Shown piece by piece: positions 25,189-32,442 of a stretch of 34,015 bases of DNA. A program made the position numbers and the translations under genes. This DNA comes from Gammaproteobacteria bacterium (GTDB lineage: Bacteria > Pseudomonadota > Gammaproteobacteria > Steroidobacterales > Rariloculaceae): positions 1-34,015 of the forward strand of contig JAJDWR010000082.1 in assembly GCA_022825505.1 (NCBI GenBank). Direction: 5' to 3'. Below the pieces are notes generated by a model. That model saw nothing but the letters and a program-made list of their open reading frames with translations, made no database searches and was not told the DNA's origin. How positions within the stretch are numbered: position 1 is the first letter of the stretch; the number at the start of each line of letters is the position of its first letter.

Positions 25189-25926
25189 TCAGTGCTTGAG
25201 AATCTTGGAAACGAAATCCCGGGTGCGCGCCTTGGTCGGTGAATCGAAGATTCGTGCGGGGGACCCGCATTCGACAATCCTTCCTTCGTCCATCATCGCG
25301 ATTCGCGTCGAAACTTCCCGGACGAAGGCCATTTCGTGCGACACGATCAGCATCGTGATGCCTTCGCTTGTCAGGGCGCGAATCGTATCGAGTACCTCGT
25401 TGACCCGTTCGGGATCGAGAGCCGAAGTCACTTCGTCGAGCAGCAGGATCTCCGGGTTCGTGGCCAGCGCGCGGGCGATGGCGACCCGTTGCTGCTGGCC
25501 GCCGGAAAGTTCGTCCGGATAGGCGTCCTTCCTTTCCGCCATGCCGACCCGTTCCAGCAACGACATGGCGTCTTCCTCCGCCTCGGCCCTCGGGCGTTTC
25601 TTTATCTTGATCGGCGCGACGGTCACGTTGCGAAGAACCGTCATGTTCTGAAACAGGTTGTACTGCTGGAACACGATCGACATGCGGTCGCGAACGGCCT
25701 TCACGCTCCTGCGGTTACGGTAGTTGACCTTTTCGCCGGCGATGCTGACTTCGCCTGCGGTCGGCGGCGTCAGCCCGATGAGCACTCTCAGCAACGTGCT
25801 CTTGCCCGAGCCGGACGGACCGATGAGGCTCACGACCTCGCCCTTGCCGGCATCCAGGGAAACGTCTCTCAGTACCCGGACAGAGCCGTACGCACTCGAC
25901 AGGCCTCTGATCTCAAGATGCTTCAA
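25189..25926 (-). CDS. Polar amino-acid ABC importer ATP-binding protein
   Basis: 245 residues, the standard size. Walker A is GPSGSGKST, Q-loop FQQYNLF, signature LSGGQQQR, Walker B ILLLDEV with TSALDPE, and switch His in VSHEM. The TSALDPE form is typical of amino-acid importers of the GlnQ/HisP class. The start is taken as TTG 25926, which overlaps the end of the upstream permease gene by 14 nt; no better start keeps the expected N-terminus LKHLEIRGLSSAYG. The ribosome site is weak (TGGA). Last gene of the SDR-importer operon. Confidence 0.88.
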   Translation of the reverse strand: MKHLEIRGLSSAYGSVRVLRDVSLDAGKGEVVSLIGPSGSGKSTLLRVLIGLTPPTAGEVSIAGEKVNYRNRRSVKAVRDRMSIVFQQYNLFQNMTVLRNVTVAPIKIKKRPRAEAEEDAMSLLERVGMAERKDAYPDELSGGQQQRVAIARALATNPEILLLDEVTSALDPERVNEVLDTIRALTSEGITMLIVSHEMAFVREVSTRIAMMDEGRIVECGSPARIFDSPTKARTRDFVSKILKH

Positions 25927-26593
25927 GACGTTTTTCCAGGCGAATGGCGAGTCGGCTGAGGGGATAGGACATCGCAAAATAGCACACCAGCACGACTCCG
26001 AACCCCAGAACGGGGGAAAACCCCCGGTTCACGAGCATTTCCCCGGCGAAAGTCATTTCTATGACGCCGAGCTGCGATGCCAGCGACGTGTCCTTGATGA
26101 ACATGACGACAAATGCGGCCGCCGGTGGAAGAATTACCTTCCAGGATTGCGGCAGGATCACCATGAACAGGGTTTGCAGCCCGTTCAGGTTCAGGACTTT
26201 CGCTCCCTCGATCTGCTGCATCGGCACCGACTCCAGTCCCGAACGAATGATTTCCGACAGGAATGCCGTCGACAGCAGGCAGACCGACACGGTGGCGATG
26301 CCGAACAACGAGGTCCCCGGCATCAGGGGTTCGATGACGAACAGCACAATGAACAGGATGACGAGAAACGGAATGCGGCGAAAGATCTCGACATAGGCGA
26401 TACCCAGCAACCGGGGCAGGAAGAGTACCGGCCCGGTGGTCTGTCGAAGCACCGCGATCAGAAAGCCGAACGCGAAGCCCACGGAACAGCCGGCGAACGT
26501 CATCCCCAGGGTGCGGCCCGCCGCCTGCAGGATGAAGATCACGTTGTGGTAGCCGAAGAAGAGCGGGATTTGTTCAGCGATCTGTTCGAGCAT
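25913..26593 (-). CDS. Polar amino-acid ABC importer permease 2
   Basis: 226 residues with a His/Glu/Gln/Arg-type permease layout: an N-terminal span (TLGMTFAGCSVGFAFGFLIAV), YVEIFRRIPFLVILFIV, SEIIRSGLESVPMQQIEGAKVLNLNG (the EAA-type loop), then KDTSLASQLGVIEM, which is highly typical of this family. The ATG at 26593 shares its A with the upstream stop (TGATG). A longer reading to 27436 is a shadow of the other permease. With permease 1 it forms the membrane channel. Confidence 0.88.
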   Translation of the reverse strand: MLEQIAEQIPLFFGYHNVIFILQAAGRTLGMTFAGCSVGFAFGFLIAVLRQTTGPVLFLPRLLGIAYVEIFRRIPFLVILFIVLFVIEPLMPGTSLFGIATVSVCLLSTAFLSEIIRSGLESVPMQQIEGAKVLNLNGLQTLFMVILPQSWKVILPPAAAFVVMFIKDTSLASQLGVIEMTFAGEMLVNRGFSPVLGFGVVLVCYFAMSYPLSRLAIRLEKRLEAS

Positions 26594-27267
26594 CAGAACA
26601 CCTTTGCCCGTACCCGGAACGCCACCCGCCCGACCAGCGCCAGCGAGGCGCTGGCGAGCACCGTCAGCACGACATAAATGACCGCGACCACCATGAACGT
26701 CTCGATGGTGCGCAGGTTGGCTGTGCTGATGTTGATCGCCCGCCCCGTCAGCTCTTCCACGCCGAACAGCGCCGCCATGGAACTGCCCAGAACCAGCCAG
26801 ATGAAGAAGTTCGACAGGGGCGCATAGATGGTCCTGGCTATGTGGGGGAGCATGACGTTGACCACGATCTGCAGCAGCGACATGCCGAGCGCCGTCGCCG
26901 CATCGATTTCGGACCGGCGTACGGATATGACGCCGGCCCTGAGGATCTCCGTCAGGTAGGCGCCGGCGTTGAGCGTCAGGCCGATCAGCACCGCGGTCAT
27001 GGAACTGAGCAGAATGCCGGCATCGGGCAGGGCGTAGTACAGCAGGAATATCTGTACCAGCGCGGGCGTGTTGGTAAAGAAGGTCACGTACGAGGAAGCC
27101 ACCCGGCGGCTGAAGCGGCCTCCATAGACCTTGGCGACTGCGCCGAATACCCCGATGAACGCGCCGCACCAGAAGGTGACGAACGCGATCTGAAGCGTTA
27201 CCAGCGCCCCGCCGAGCAGGTAGGGCAGCTCCCTGAATACCACCGAGAACTGAAAGGTGTAATCCAT
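26593..27267 (-). CDS. Polar amino-acid ABC importer permease 1
   Basis: 224 residues, homologous to permease 2 and to family members: GGALVTLQIAFVTFWCGAFIG, SSYVTFFTNTPALVQIFLLYY, then YLTEILRAGVISVRRSEIDAATALGMS as the EAA loop, and SNFFIWLVLGSSMAALFGVEELTG near the end. The usual pair of such permeases forms a heterodimer. The gene begins after a 117-nt gap that contains a strong hairpin, and its product starts MDYTFQFSVV, a normal start for the family. Confidence 0.88.
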   Translation of the reverse strand: MDYTFQFSVVFRELPYLLGGALVTLQIAFVTFWCGAFIGVFGAVAKVYGGRFSRRVASSYVTFFTNTPALVQIFLLYYALPDAGILLSSMTAVLIGLTLNAGAYLTEILRAGVISVRRSEIDAATALGMSLLQIVVNVMLPHIARTIYAPLSNFFIWLVLGSSMAALFGVEELTGRAINISTANLRTIETFMVVAVIYVVLTVLASASLALVGRVAFRVRAKVF

Positions 27268-27306
27268 TGTGCTGGCGCCGGCGACTTACCCTGGCCGTCA
27301 GCGCCC

Positions 27307-27358
27307 GTTGACGCTGTCCGGGAAGGCATTGCCGGGTCTGTTCCCGGATGGCGTCAAC
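27307..27358 (-). promoter_or_regulatory. Strong 18-bp hairpin between binding-protein and permease genes
   Basis: On the coding strand an uninterrupted stem can be drawn: GTTGACGC, a TG/TG step that makes two G-U pairs in RNA, and TCCGGGAA, pairing over a 16-nt loop (27325-27340) with their complements at 27341-27358. In many importer operons such hairpins protect the binding-protein mRNA and lower expression of the downstream permeases. No T-run follows on the minus strand, so a stabilising role is more likely than full termination. Confidence 0.65.
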
Positions 27359-27384
27359 AGGCCCTGGTTCACCGGCAATGAACT

Positions 27385-28185
27385 TCAGAAATACGGGGCG
27401 GGTTCGATGGGCACGGCCATCGGTGCGCCGTACCACATGGTCCAGAGTTCATCGACGACACCCGACGAATGCAGGTCGTAAAGGAGAATGTTCAGGAAGT
27501 CGATGAGATTGTTGTTGCCCCTGCCGACACCGATGCTGCAATACGCCACGTAGATGGGATCGGTCAGTACTCGCCAGTTCACGTTGCGGTAGTTCTCGGT
27601 AAACCTTATGAAGAAATCCACGTTCTCGACCAGGGCGTCGGCGCGGCCCTGGGCGATGGCGCGGATCGCGTCGGCGTTGCCGTCGACCAGCAGGACCGAG
27701 GGGTTGGGCAGCCGGTCCCTGAGCAGCTCCACCGACAGGTTGCCCCTCATGTTGACCAGCGTGATGTCCTCCGTGTCGAGTTCCCGCCAGTTCGAGATAT
27801 CGACCTCGTCCGTGGTGATGACGCCCATGGATTCGGAATGCAGGGGAACGGTATAGCCGATGAGCTTGGACCGCTCGGGTGTCCGGGTCAGCGCCCCGAG
27901 TGCGATATCGATGCGGTTGGAGACCAGGAAGGGCACGCGTTGCGCTGTCTCGGTGCTGACAAACTCGGCATCGACACCGATGGCATCGGCAATCCTGTTG
28001 CCGATGTCGATATCGAACCCCTCGAGCTGGTTCGTCAGCCCGAACGAACTCATCGGCGGAAAGTTTGGGTTGACCCCGATTCGAATGGTTCCGTCGCTGA
28101 TGATCTCGTCCAGGGTCCGGGCGCCGCCGGATGCCGCGAATCCGGCAACGATCAGGGCAGTGAACAGAAAGATTGCACGTCGCAT
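27385..28185 (-). CDS. Polar amino-acid ABC importer binding protein
   Basis: 266 residues: signal peptide MRRAIFLFTALIVAGFAASGGA, then a family 3 binding fold with TIRIGVNPNFPPMSSFG, LEGFDIDIGNRIADAIG, RVPFLVSNRIDIALGALTRTPERS, and QGRADALVENVDFF. The Arg in TPERS is where these proteins hold the amino-acid carboxylate. The start at ATG 28185 has GGAGG at 7 nt; the frame is open to 28347 but that would overlap the SDR gene. The 50-nt gap after the SDR suggests one transcript. Ligand unknown, probably an amino acid or close relative. Confidence 0.88.
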   Translation of the reverse strand: MRRAIFLFTALIVAGFAASGGARTLDEIISDGTIRIGVNPNFPPMSSFGLTNQLEGFDIDIGNRIADAIGVDAEFVSTETAQRVPFLVSNRIDIALGALTRTPERSKLIGYTVPLHSESMGVITTDEVDISNWRELDTEDITLVNMRGNLSVELLRDRLPNPSVLLVDGNADAIRAIAQGRADALVENVDFFIRFTENYRNVNWRVLTDPIYVAYCSIGVGRGNNNLIDFLNILLYDLHSSGVVDELWTMWYGAPMAVPIEPAPYF

Positions 28186-28235
28186 GTGTCGACCTCCGGT
28201 TTCAGCGGCCATGACGATGGCAGCATCCGGGAATT

Positions 28236-29003
28236 TTACCGAATGTAGCTGGCGCCGTTCACGTCCAGCGTCGCCCCCGACAGGTGCCGCACCTGCCCGG
28301 AAGCCAGGTAAGCGGCGAGTTCGGCGATTTCCTTCGGCGGAACCCATTCATTCATCGCCAGCGACTCGGTGACTGCCGATTCCCCGCCCTGGGTTGCGGC
28401 GAACTGCTCCGACAACCTGGTGCGCACGACCCCGGGCGCGATGACGTAGGCAAGGACGCCCTTGCGGGCGTACGCCCGGGCAACGGTCTGCGTGGCGTTG
28501 TGAATCGCCGCCTTGGATGCGCCATAGGCGATGTTGTCGGGATTGGTCACGCCCTTCTGGGCTGACCAGCTTGAAATCGTCACGATGATGCCGCCACCGA
28601 ATCGTGCGAAGTGTTCGACGGCGCGCCGCATCAGCCGCGCGGGTGCGAGCACGTTGATGAGGAGCGATCGCTGCCACGTTTCGTCCCACGCTGCGAGCGG
28701 TTGGTCGAAACCGCCGTTCCACAGCATGACGGCGGCATTGTTGATTACCACGTCAACGCGGCCACGCCAGCCGGTCGCCGCATCCCAGAGCGCTTCCACA
28801 TCGTCGAGTTTCGAAAAATCTGCCTGGAGCAGGAGTTTCCTGGCGTCGCCGATCCCGCTGCAGGCACTCCTGGCTCCGCCGGAGTCGCTGTGGTATTGGG
28901 CTATGACGTGGGCCCCGGCGTCGCCGAGCGCCCGGACGATTTCGGCGCCGATGCCTTTCGATGCTCCAGTCACAAGAATCGTCTTTTCGGAAAGGTCGTA
29001 CAC
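28236..29003 (-). CDS. Short-chain dehydrogenase/reductase (SDR)
   Basis: 255 residues. TGASKGIG (about 13-20) binds NAD(P), then VVINNAAV, the catalytic Ser in VTISSWSAQ, and YGASKAA with the Tyr/Lys pair. The late part reads GATLDVNGA, where most SDRs have DGG. GTG at 29003 has GAGG upstream. It leads an operon with the amino-acid importer, so it may act on a hydroxy or keto compound derived from the imported substrate, but this is inference from position only. Confidence 0.86.
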   Translation of the reverse strand: MYDLSEKTILVTGASKGIGAEIVRALGDAGAHVIAQYHSDSGGARSACSGIGDARKLLLQADFSKLDDVEALWDAATGWRGRVDVVINNAAVMLWNGGFDQPLAAWDETWQRSLLINVLAPARLMRRAVEHFARFGGGIIVTISSWSAQKGVTNPDNIAYGASKAAIHNATQTVARAYARKGVLAYVIAPGVVRTRLSEQFAATQGGESAVTESLAMNEWVPPKEIAELAAYLASGQVRHLSGATLDVNGASYIR

Positions 29004-29101
29004 GCACCGCCTCGGTCAGGGCCTGTTAGCAGACGGTCTCAGCAGCGGCCGGTGACCGACATTCCGACCGCCGGGTGTATTGCCCGAACCGGCCATCGGG
29101 G

Positions 29102-29139
29102 TGCAAACAATTGTGTGCAATGTGAGCCGAAAATTGCAA
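29102..29139 (-). promoter_or_regulatory. Candidate promoter with palindromic operator for the SDR-importer operon
   Basis: TGCAAACAATTGTGTGCA (29102-29119) is a near-perfect 18-bp palindrome, with only one mismatched pair. On the minus strand it covers a possible -10, CACAAT (29115-29110), with a -35 TTGCAA (29139-29134) 18 nt away. It stands about 100 nt before the SDR gene. An operator over the -10 suits a repressor, for instance of the LacI or GntR type, but none is encoded nearby. Confidence 0.45.
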
Positions 29140-29153
29140 ATGCTTCAACAGAA

Positions 29154-29180
29154 CCGCCCCCGGAGAGGAAGGGGTTGCGG
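29154..29180 (-). terminator. GC-rich hairpin after the methyltransferase gene
   Basis: On the minus strand CCGC-AA-CCCC pairs with GGGG-G-GCGG over a 9-nt loop, followed by TTCTGTT. It lies about 110 nt past the methyltransferase stop and just before the SDR promoter candidate, a sensible place for a terminator. The T-run is poor. The rest of 29004-29289 shows no gene. Confidence 0.4.
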
Positions 29181-29289
29181 CCCCATGGCGAGGGCGTCAA
29201 GACAAGCACATGGGAAGCGGCTGGCGGTGTCGGCGGAGATCGTGGCGGTGGAGGCACAGCCGCCGTGAAGTGCTTCGGCAGGCTGAGGC

Positions 29290-30249
29290 TCAGAGCCTGA
29301 CGGCGTGAATGAGTTGTCCGACGGAGTCGCCCGTGGCGCCCACGTCGAACGGGGAAACCTCGGCATCCGACCAGGGTTCGGCGCCCAGAATCTGCTCCAC
29401 TCGTGCGAGTCGAGGCCCGGAGAGGGACGCTGACAGCATGTCCCGGACCCGCTGCCGTTCGCCGCGGAGGCGTTTGAGGTTTTCGTTGAGCCAATCCTCG
29501 ACGTCGGCGGGGCGGTACCTTTCGAATCGATTGGCCGTCTCCAGGATTCCGCCACAAAGTTGGTGTACCAGGGTGGCGGGAGGTTGGGCAGCGCAGTGCG
29601 ATTCCGCCCTGCGCAGGGCCTCGGTGAGTTCGCGCGTCGCACGGCTCACCTTGCGCCTGCGAACATGAGCCCTGACGAATGCCTGCATCGCGGCAAAGGG
29701 TCCTTTCGCGCCCAGCAACAGGTCGATATCCACCAGTTTGGCGCGAGCCTGGGCAACCACGGCGCTGCCGTCGCCGTGCGCCAGCCATTGCAGCCGGCCG
29801 CCCGGCGCCAGCACGCGCGCGGCTTCGCCCAACGCGGGTTCGAGATCCGCATACTCGAGGCCGTATTGCGAGACCACCGCGTCGAAGCTGCCATCGGCAA
29901 ACGGCAATGACTCCGCCGCCGTCTTGCCGATGAATTGCGCGGCCGCCAGATCGGCGCCGTGCTCCGGCAGGAAGCGGGCCGGGTCGATATCCGCAAGATC
30001 GATACCGGTCAGCTTCAATTCGCGTCCTGCCGCCCGCGAGGATCTCGCGCCCCAGACCAGCAGCACGCCGTTGCCGGTAGCGATATCCAGCACGCGGCTA
30101 CCCGCGGGGAACTGCGCAAAGAGTCCGCTCCAGTGCGATTCGATGGCAGCGGCGGAATTCGGATTGTCGGGTACGCACGCAGCCAGGCGATTCTCGCGCC
30201 AGTAACGCCGCCAACCCCAGTTGGACGCTTGCCGCGGAACTTTTGCCAC
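29290..30249 (-). CDS. SAM-dependent methyltransferase (class I)
   Basis: 319 residues. The SAM-binding motif I is VLDIATGNG (53-61), followed by the acidic TGIDLAD, then SFDAVVSQYGLEYAD and ARVLAPGGRLQWLAHGD, the usual UbiE/methyltransferase-11 order. The C-terminal 130 residues are helical and charged and not assigned. The only usable start is GTG 30249, since the next in-frame start lies inside motif I, so the first residues are MAKVPRQ, the same as in the upstream PQQ dehydrogenase. No ribosome site is visible in the 6-nt gap, so translation probably depends on the gene before. The acceptor is unknown. Confidence 0.78.
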   Translation of the reverse strand: MAKVPRQASNWGWRRYWRENRLAACVPDNPNSAAAIESHWSGLFAQFPAGSRVLDIATGNGVLLVWGARSSRAAGRELKLTGIDLADIDPARFLPEHGADLAAAQFIGKTAAESLPFADGSFDAVVSQYGLEYADLEPALGEAARVLAPGGRLQWLAHGDGSAVVAQARAKLVDIDLLLGAKGPFAAMQAFVRAHVRRRKVSRATRELTEALRRAESHCAAQPPATLVHQLCGGILETANRFERYRPADVEDWLNENLKRLRGERQRVRDMLSASLSGPRLARVEQILGAEPWSDAEVSPFDVGATGDSVGQLIHAVRL

Positions 30250-30258
30250 GGACTGCTA
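30224..30258 (-). repeat. 35-bp repeat spanning a stop/start junction, copy A
   Basis: The minus strand from the PQQ-gene stop (TAG, 30258-30256) through the methyltransferase start reads TAG-CAGTCC-GTGGCAAAAGTTCCGCGG and on to 30224. It matches the junction at 32408-32442 in 32 of 35 positions. Within it CCGYGGCAA occurs twice. It supplies the stop of one gene and the first codons of the next. Confidence 0.85.
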
Positions 30259-32433
30259 ACGTGCCGGTAAGGCGAATACAAACAGCGCCGGGCTGTCGCG
30301 CGGCGGATTCAGTTCGGTGTGGATGGACAGGGCGCGGCGTTCGGGCGATGCCGTGCCGCCGCCGACGGCGACCGCGATGTACTGGCGGCCGCCCACCGCG
30401 TAGGACACGGCGCTGCCCGTGACCGGCGCGCTGACGATCGTCTGCCAGAGTATTTCGCCCGTGCTGTCGTCAAGCGCCATGAAGCGCCGGTCGATGTCGC
30501 CGGTGAACAGCAGGCCACCCGCCGTGGATACGGCCGTGCCGAGTACCGCGGCGCGCTGCTCGTGCCGCCAGGCCTGGCGGCCGGTGGAGATGTCCACGGC
30601 GTCGATGCGCCCGACCGGGTACGGGTCGCCGGTTACCGCCGGGTCCTCGACGATCAGCCAGCTGATCGCATAGCCGTCCTCGGCCGTGGGCGCATCGGTG
30701 TATCCGGTCTGCAGGTGGCACAGGTTCTGTTGCGGCTGGTACATCAGGCCGGTGCGCGGGCTGTACGACCCCGCCGGCCAGTTTTTCCCGCCGCCGAGGG
30801 ACGGACAGACCAGGATCTCCTCGAACGGATCGACGACCATGTCTTCCTCGATGTGCACCTCGCCGCTGCCCTCGATGGAGGCGATGACGTTCTGGTGCAG
30901 CGTTTCCCGGGCCCAGAGGAATTCGCCGGTTTCCCGGTCGAGCGTATAGACGATTCCCGTCTTGCCGGGAATGCCCGTCACCACGCGCCGGAGCTCGCCG
31001 GGCGTGAGTCGGGGATTGATCCACGGCACTTCGGCGGGGTCCGGCGTCACGGCCACGTCGACCAGGTAGCGTTCGAAGACATGGTCCAGGTCCCAGTTGT
31101 CGCGCGGCAGGTGCTGGTAGTACCAGACCACGTCGCCGGTGGCAGGATCTGTCGCCAGGGTGCTGTTGGAATACAGCACATCGTGCCCCTCGGTGCCGCG
31201 CAGCCGCTCCAGCGACGGTTGCGGTACCGAGGTGCCCCAGTACAGGAGCCCGAGTTCCGGATCGTAGCTTGGTACGTTGCCCCAGCTTCCCACATGCCAG
31301 CGCAACTCGTCGGGCAGGTCGTCCCAGCTTTCGTCTCCCGGTTCGCCGGGTTTCGGGATGGTCCGCCGATGCCACAGCTCGCGGCCGGTTTCCGGGTCGT
31401 GCCCCGCCAGGTAACAGCTTTCGGGGCCGCCGCGCGCCGAACAGGAACGGCCGCTGACGACGATGCCCGCGGCCACCAACGGGCCGCCCATGTGTCCGAT
31501 TCCGGCATCGCCGGCCGGTTCCTCGGTTTCCCAGAAGAGTGCGCCGGTGCGCGCATCGAGCGCAATGAGATGGCGGTCGTCCGTCAGGTGAAACAGGCGG
31601 TGCCCGTAAATCGCCAGGTTGCGGCGGTTGCGCGAACGGCTCTCTTCCTCGCGCTGGCGCCGGTATTCCCAGATCAGGCGCCCGTCAGTCGCATCGAGCG
31701 CCTGGATGACGTCGCCCGGGTATTGCACGTACAGGGTGCCCGCAACCACCAGCGGTGTCGTGTACTGGCCGCCCGGTTCCCCCGCGCGGGACCAGGCCAG
31801 GCGCAGTTCGCCCACGTTGTCGCGGTTCACCTGGTCCAGCGGACTGTGGGCCCAGCCGTCGTAGGTGCGGCGAAACATCAGCCAGTCGCCGTCGGGCGGA
31901 TCTTCGAGCATGGCCGTGGTGACCGGCTCGAAATCCTCGACCGTGCCCTGTGCCAGGAGCTGCAGATCGACGCGCTCGATGTCGGGCCAGCTCAGGTTGC
32001 GGGTCCAGGCGACCAGGGCGACGAGGTCGTCGCCCCGAATCTGCGCGTACGCCGGCATCGAGAAGCCGCCGTGCTGGATGATGTTGGCGAAATCCATGTC
32101 CGAACGCAGCGCCATGAATGCCGGGTCCCGCAGGTCGGGCGGCGTCATCTCGGGACCCTGCCCGGGCACCGCAATGGCGGCGCCGTCGCGGTCATGGCAT
32201 TCAATGCAGAAAGACTCGTAAATCGCCTCGCCGCGCTCCAGCATCGGCGCGGTCACGAGGATCGTCGGTGGCGCGGGACCGTCGCGTTGCGGCCGTCCGT
32301 CCTCTTCTTGCGCCAGCGCCGGCACGGCCGCCGACAGGGCCGCGAGCAACGCAGTCAGCCGGGATGCATCGCCGGTTGATCGGCCGTCTTCGGCCAGTCG
32401 GTCTTCCGACCCTTGCCGCGGGACTTTTGCCAC
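30256..32433 (-). CDS. PQQ-dependent dehydrogenase with N-terminal cytochrome c domain
   Basis: 725 residues: an exported N-terminus (hydrophobic stretch to PALAQEE, about 42), a cytochrome c domain with CIECH (76-80) and a likely Met126 ligand (GGFSMPAYA), then a PQQ beta-propeller starting DWLMFRRTYDGWAHSPLDQVN. Propeller repeats include DATDGRLIWE, DARTGALFWE, RETGEFLWA and DSTGEILWQ, and the active-site region reads NWDLDH (446-451). Enzymes of this class oxidise alcohols or sugars in the periplasm and pass electrons from PQQ to heme. Most quinohemoprotein alcohol dehydrogenases have the heme domain at the C-terminus, and I see no adjacent Cys-Cys pair. The GTG start lies in the repeat 6 nt after the DUF885 stop. 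Substrate unknown. Confidence 0.83.
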   Translation of the reverse strand: MAKVPRQGSEDRLAEDGRSTGDASRLTALLAALSAAVPALAQEEDGRPQRDGPAPPTILVTAPMLERGEAIYESFCIECHDRDGAAIAVPGQGPEMTPPDLRDPAFMALRSDMDFANIIQHGGFSMPAYAQIRGDDLVALVAWTRNLSWPDIERVDLQLLAQGTVEDFEPVTTAMLEDPPDGDWLMFRRTYDGWAHSPLDQVNRDNVGELRLAWSRAGEPGGQYTTPLVVAGTLYVQYPGDVIQALDATDGRLIWEYRRQREEESRSRNRRNLAIYGHRLFHLTDDRHLIALDARTGALFWETEEPAGDAGIGHMGGPLVAAGIVVSGRSCSARGGPESCYLAGHDPETGRELWHRRTIPKPGEPGDESWDDLPDELRWHVGSWGNVPSYDPELGLLYWGTSVPQPSLERLRGTEGHDVLYSNSTLATDPATGDVVWYYQHLPRDNWDLDHVFERYLVDVAVTPDPAEVPWINPRLTPGELRRVVTGIPGKTGIVYTLDRETGEFLWARETLHQNVIASIEGSGEVHIEEDMVVDPFEEILVCPSLGGGKNWPAGSYSPRTGLMYQPQQNLCHLQTGYTDAPTAEDGYAISWLIVEDPAVTGDPYPVGRIDAVDISTGRQAWRHEQRAAVLGTAVSTAGGLLFTGDIDRRFMALDDSTGEILWQTIVSAPVTGSAVSYAVGGRQYIAVAVGGGTASPERRALSIHTELNPPRDSPALFVFALPAR

Positions 32434-32442
32434 GGGCTGCTA
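32408..32442 (-). repeat. 35-bp repeat spanning a stop/start junction, copy B
   Basis: From the DUF885 stop (TAG, 32442-32440) into the PQQ gene the minus strand reads TAG-CAGCCC-GTGGCAAAAGTCCCGCGG and on to 32408. It is identical to copy A except at three positions. Both junctions thus have the same 6-nt gap and the same first seven codons (MAKVPRQ). Confidence 0.85.

Noticed and set aside
26594..27436. N-terminal extension of the second amino-acid permease frame (507 codons in total)
   Set aside because: Overlaps permease 1 in the wrong frame; the membrane protein begins at 26593.
30319..32379. Long open frame of 686 codons on the plus strand
   Set aside because: It is antisense to the PQQ dehydrogenase, which has clear heme and propeller motifs. 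Long antisense frames are expected in GC-rich genes, and the translation shows no domain or sensible composition.
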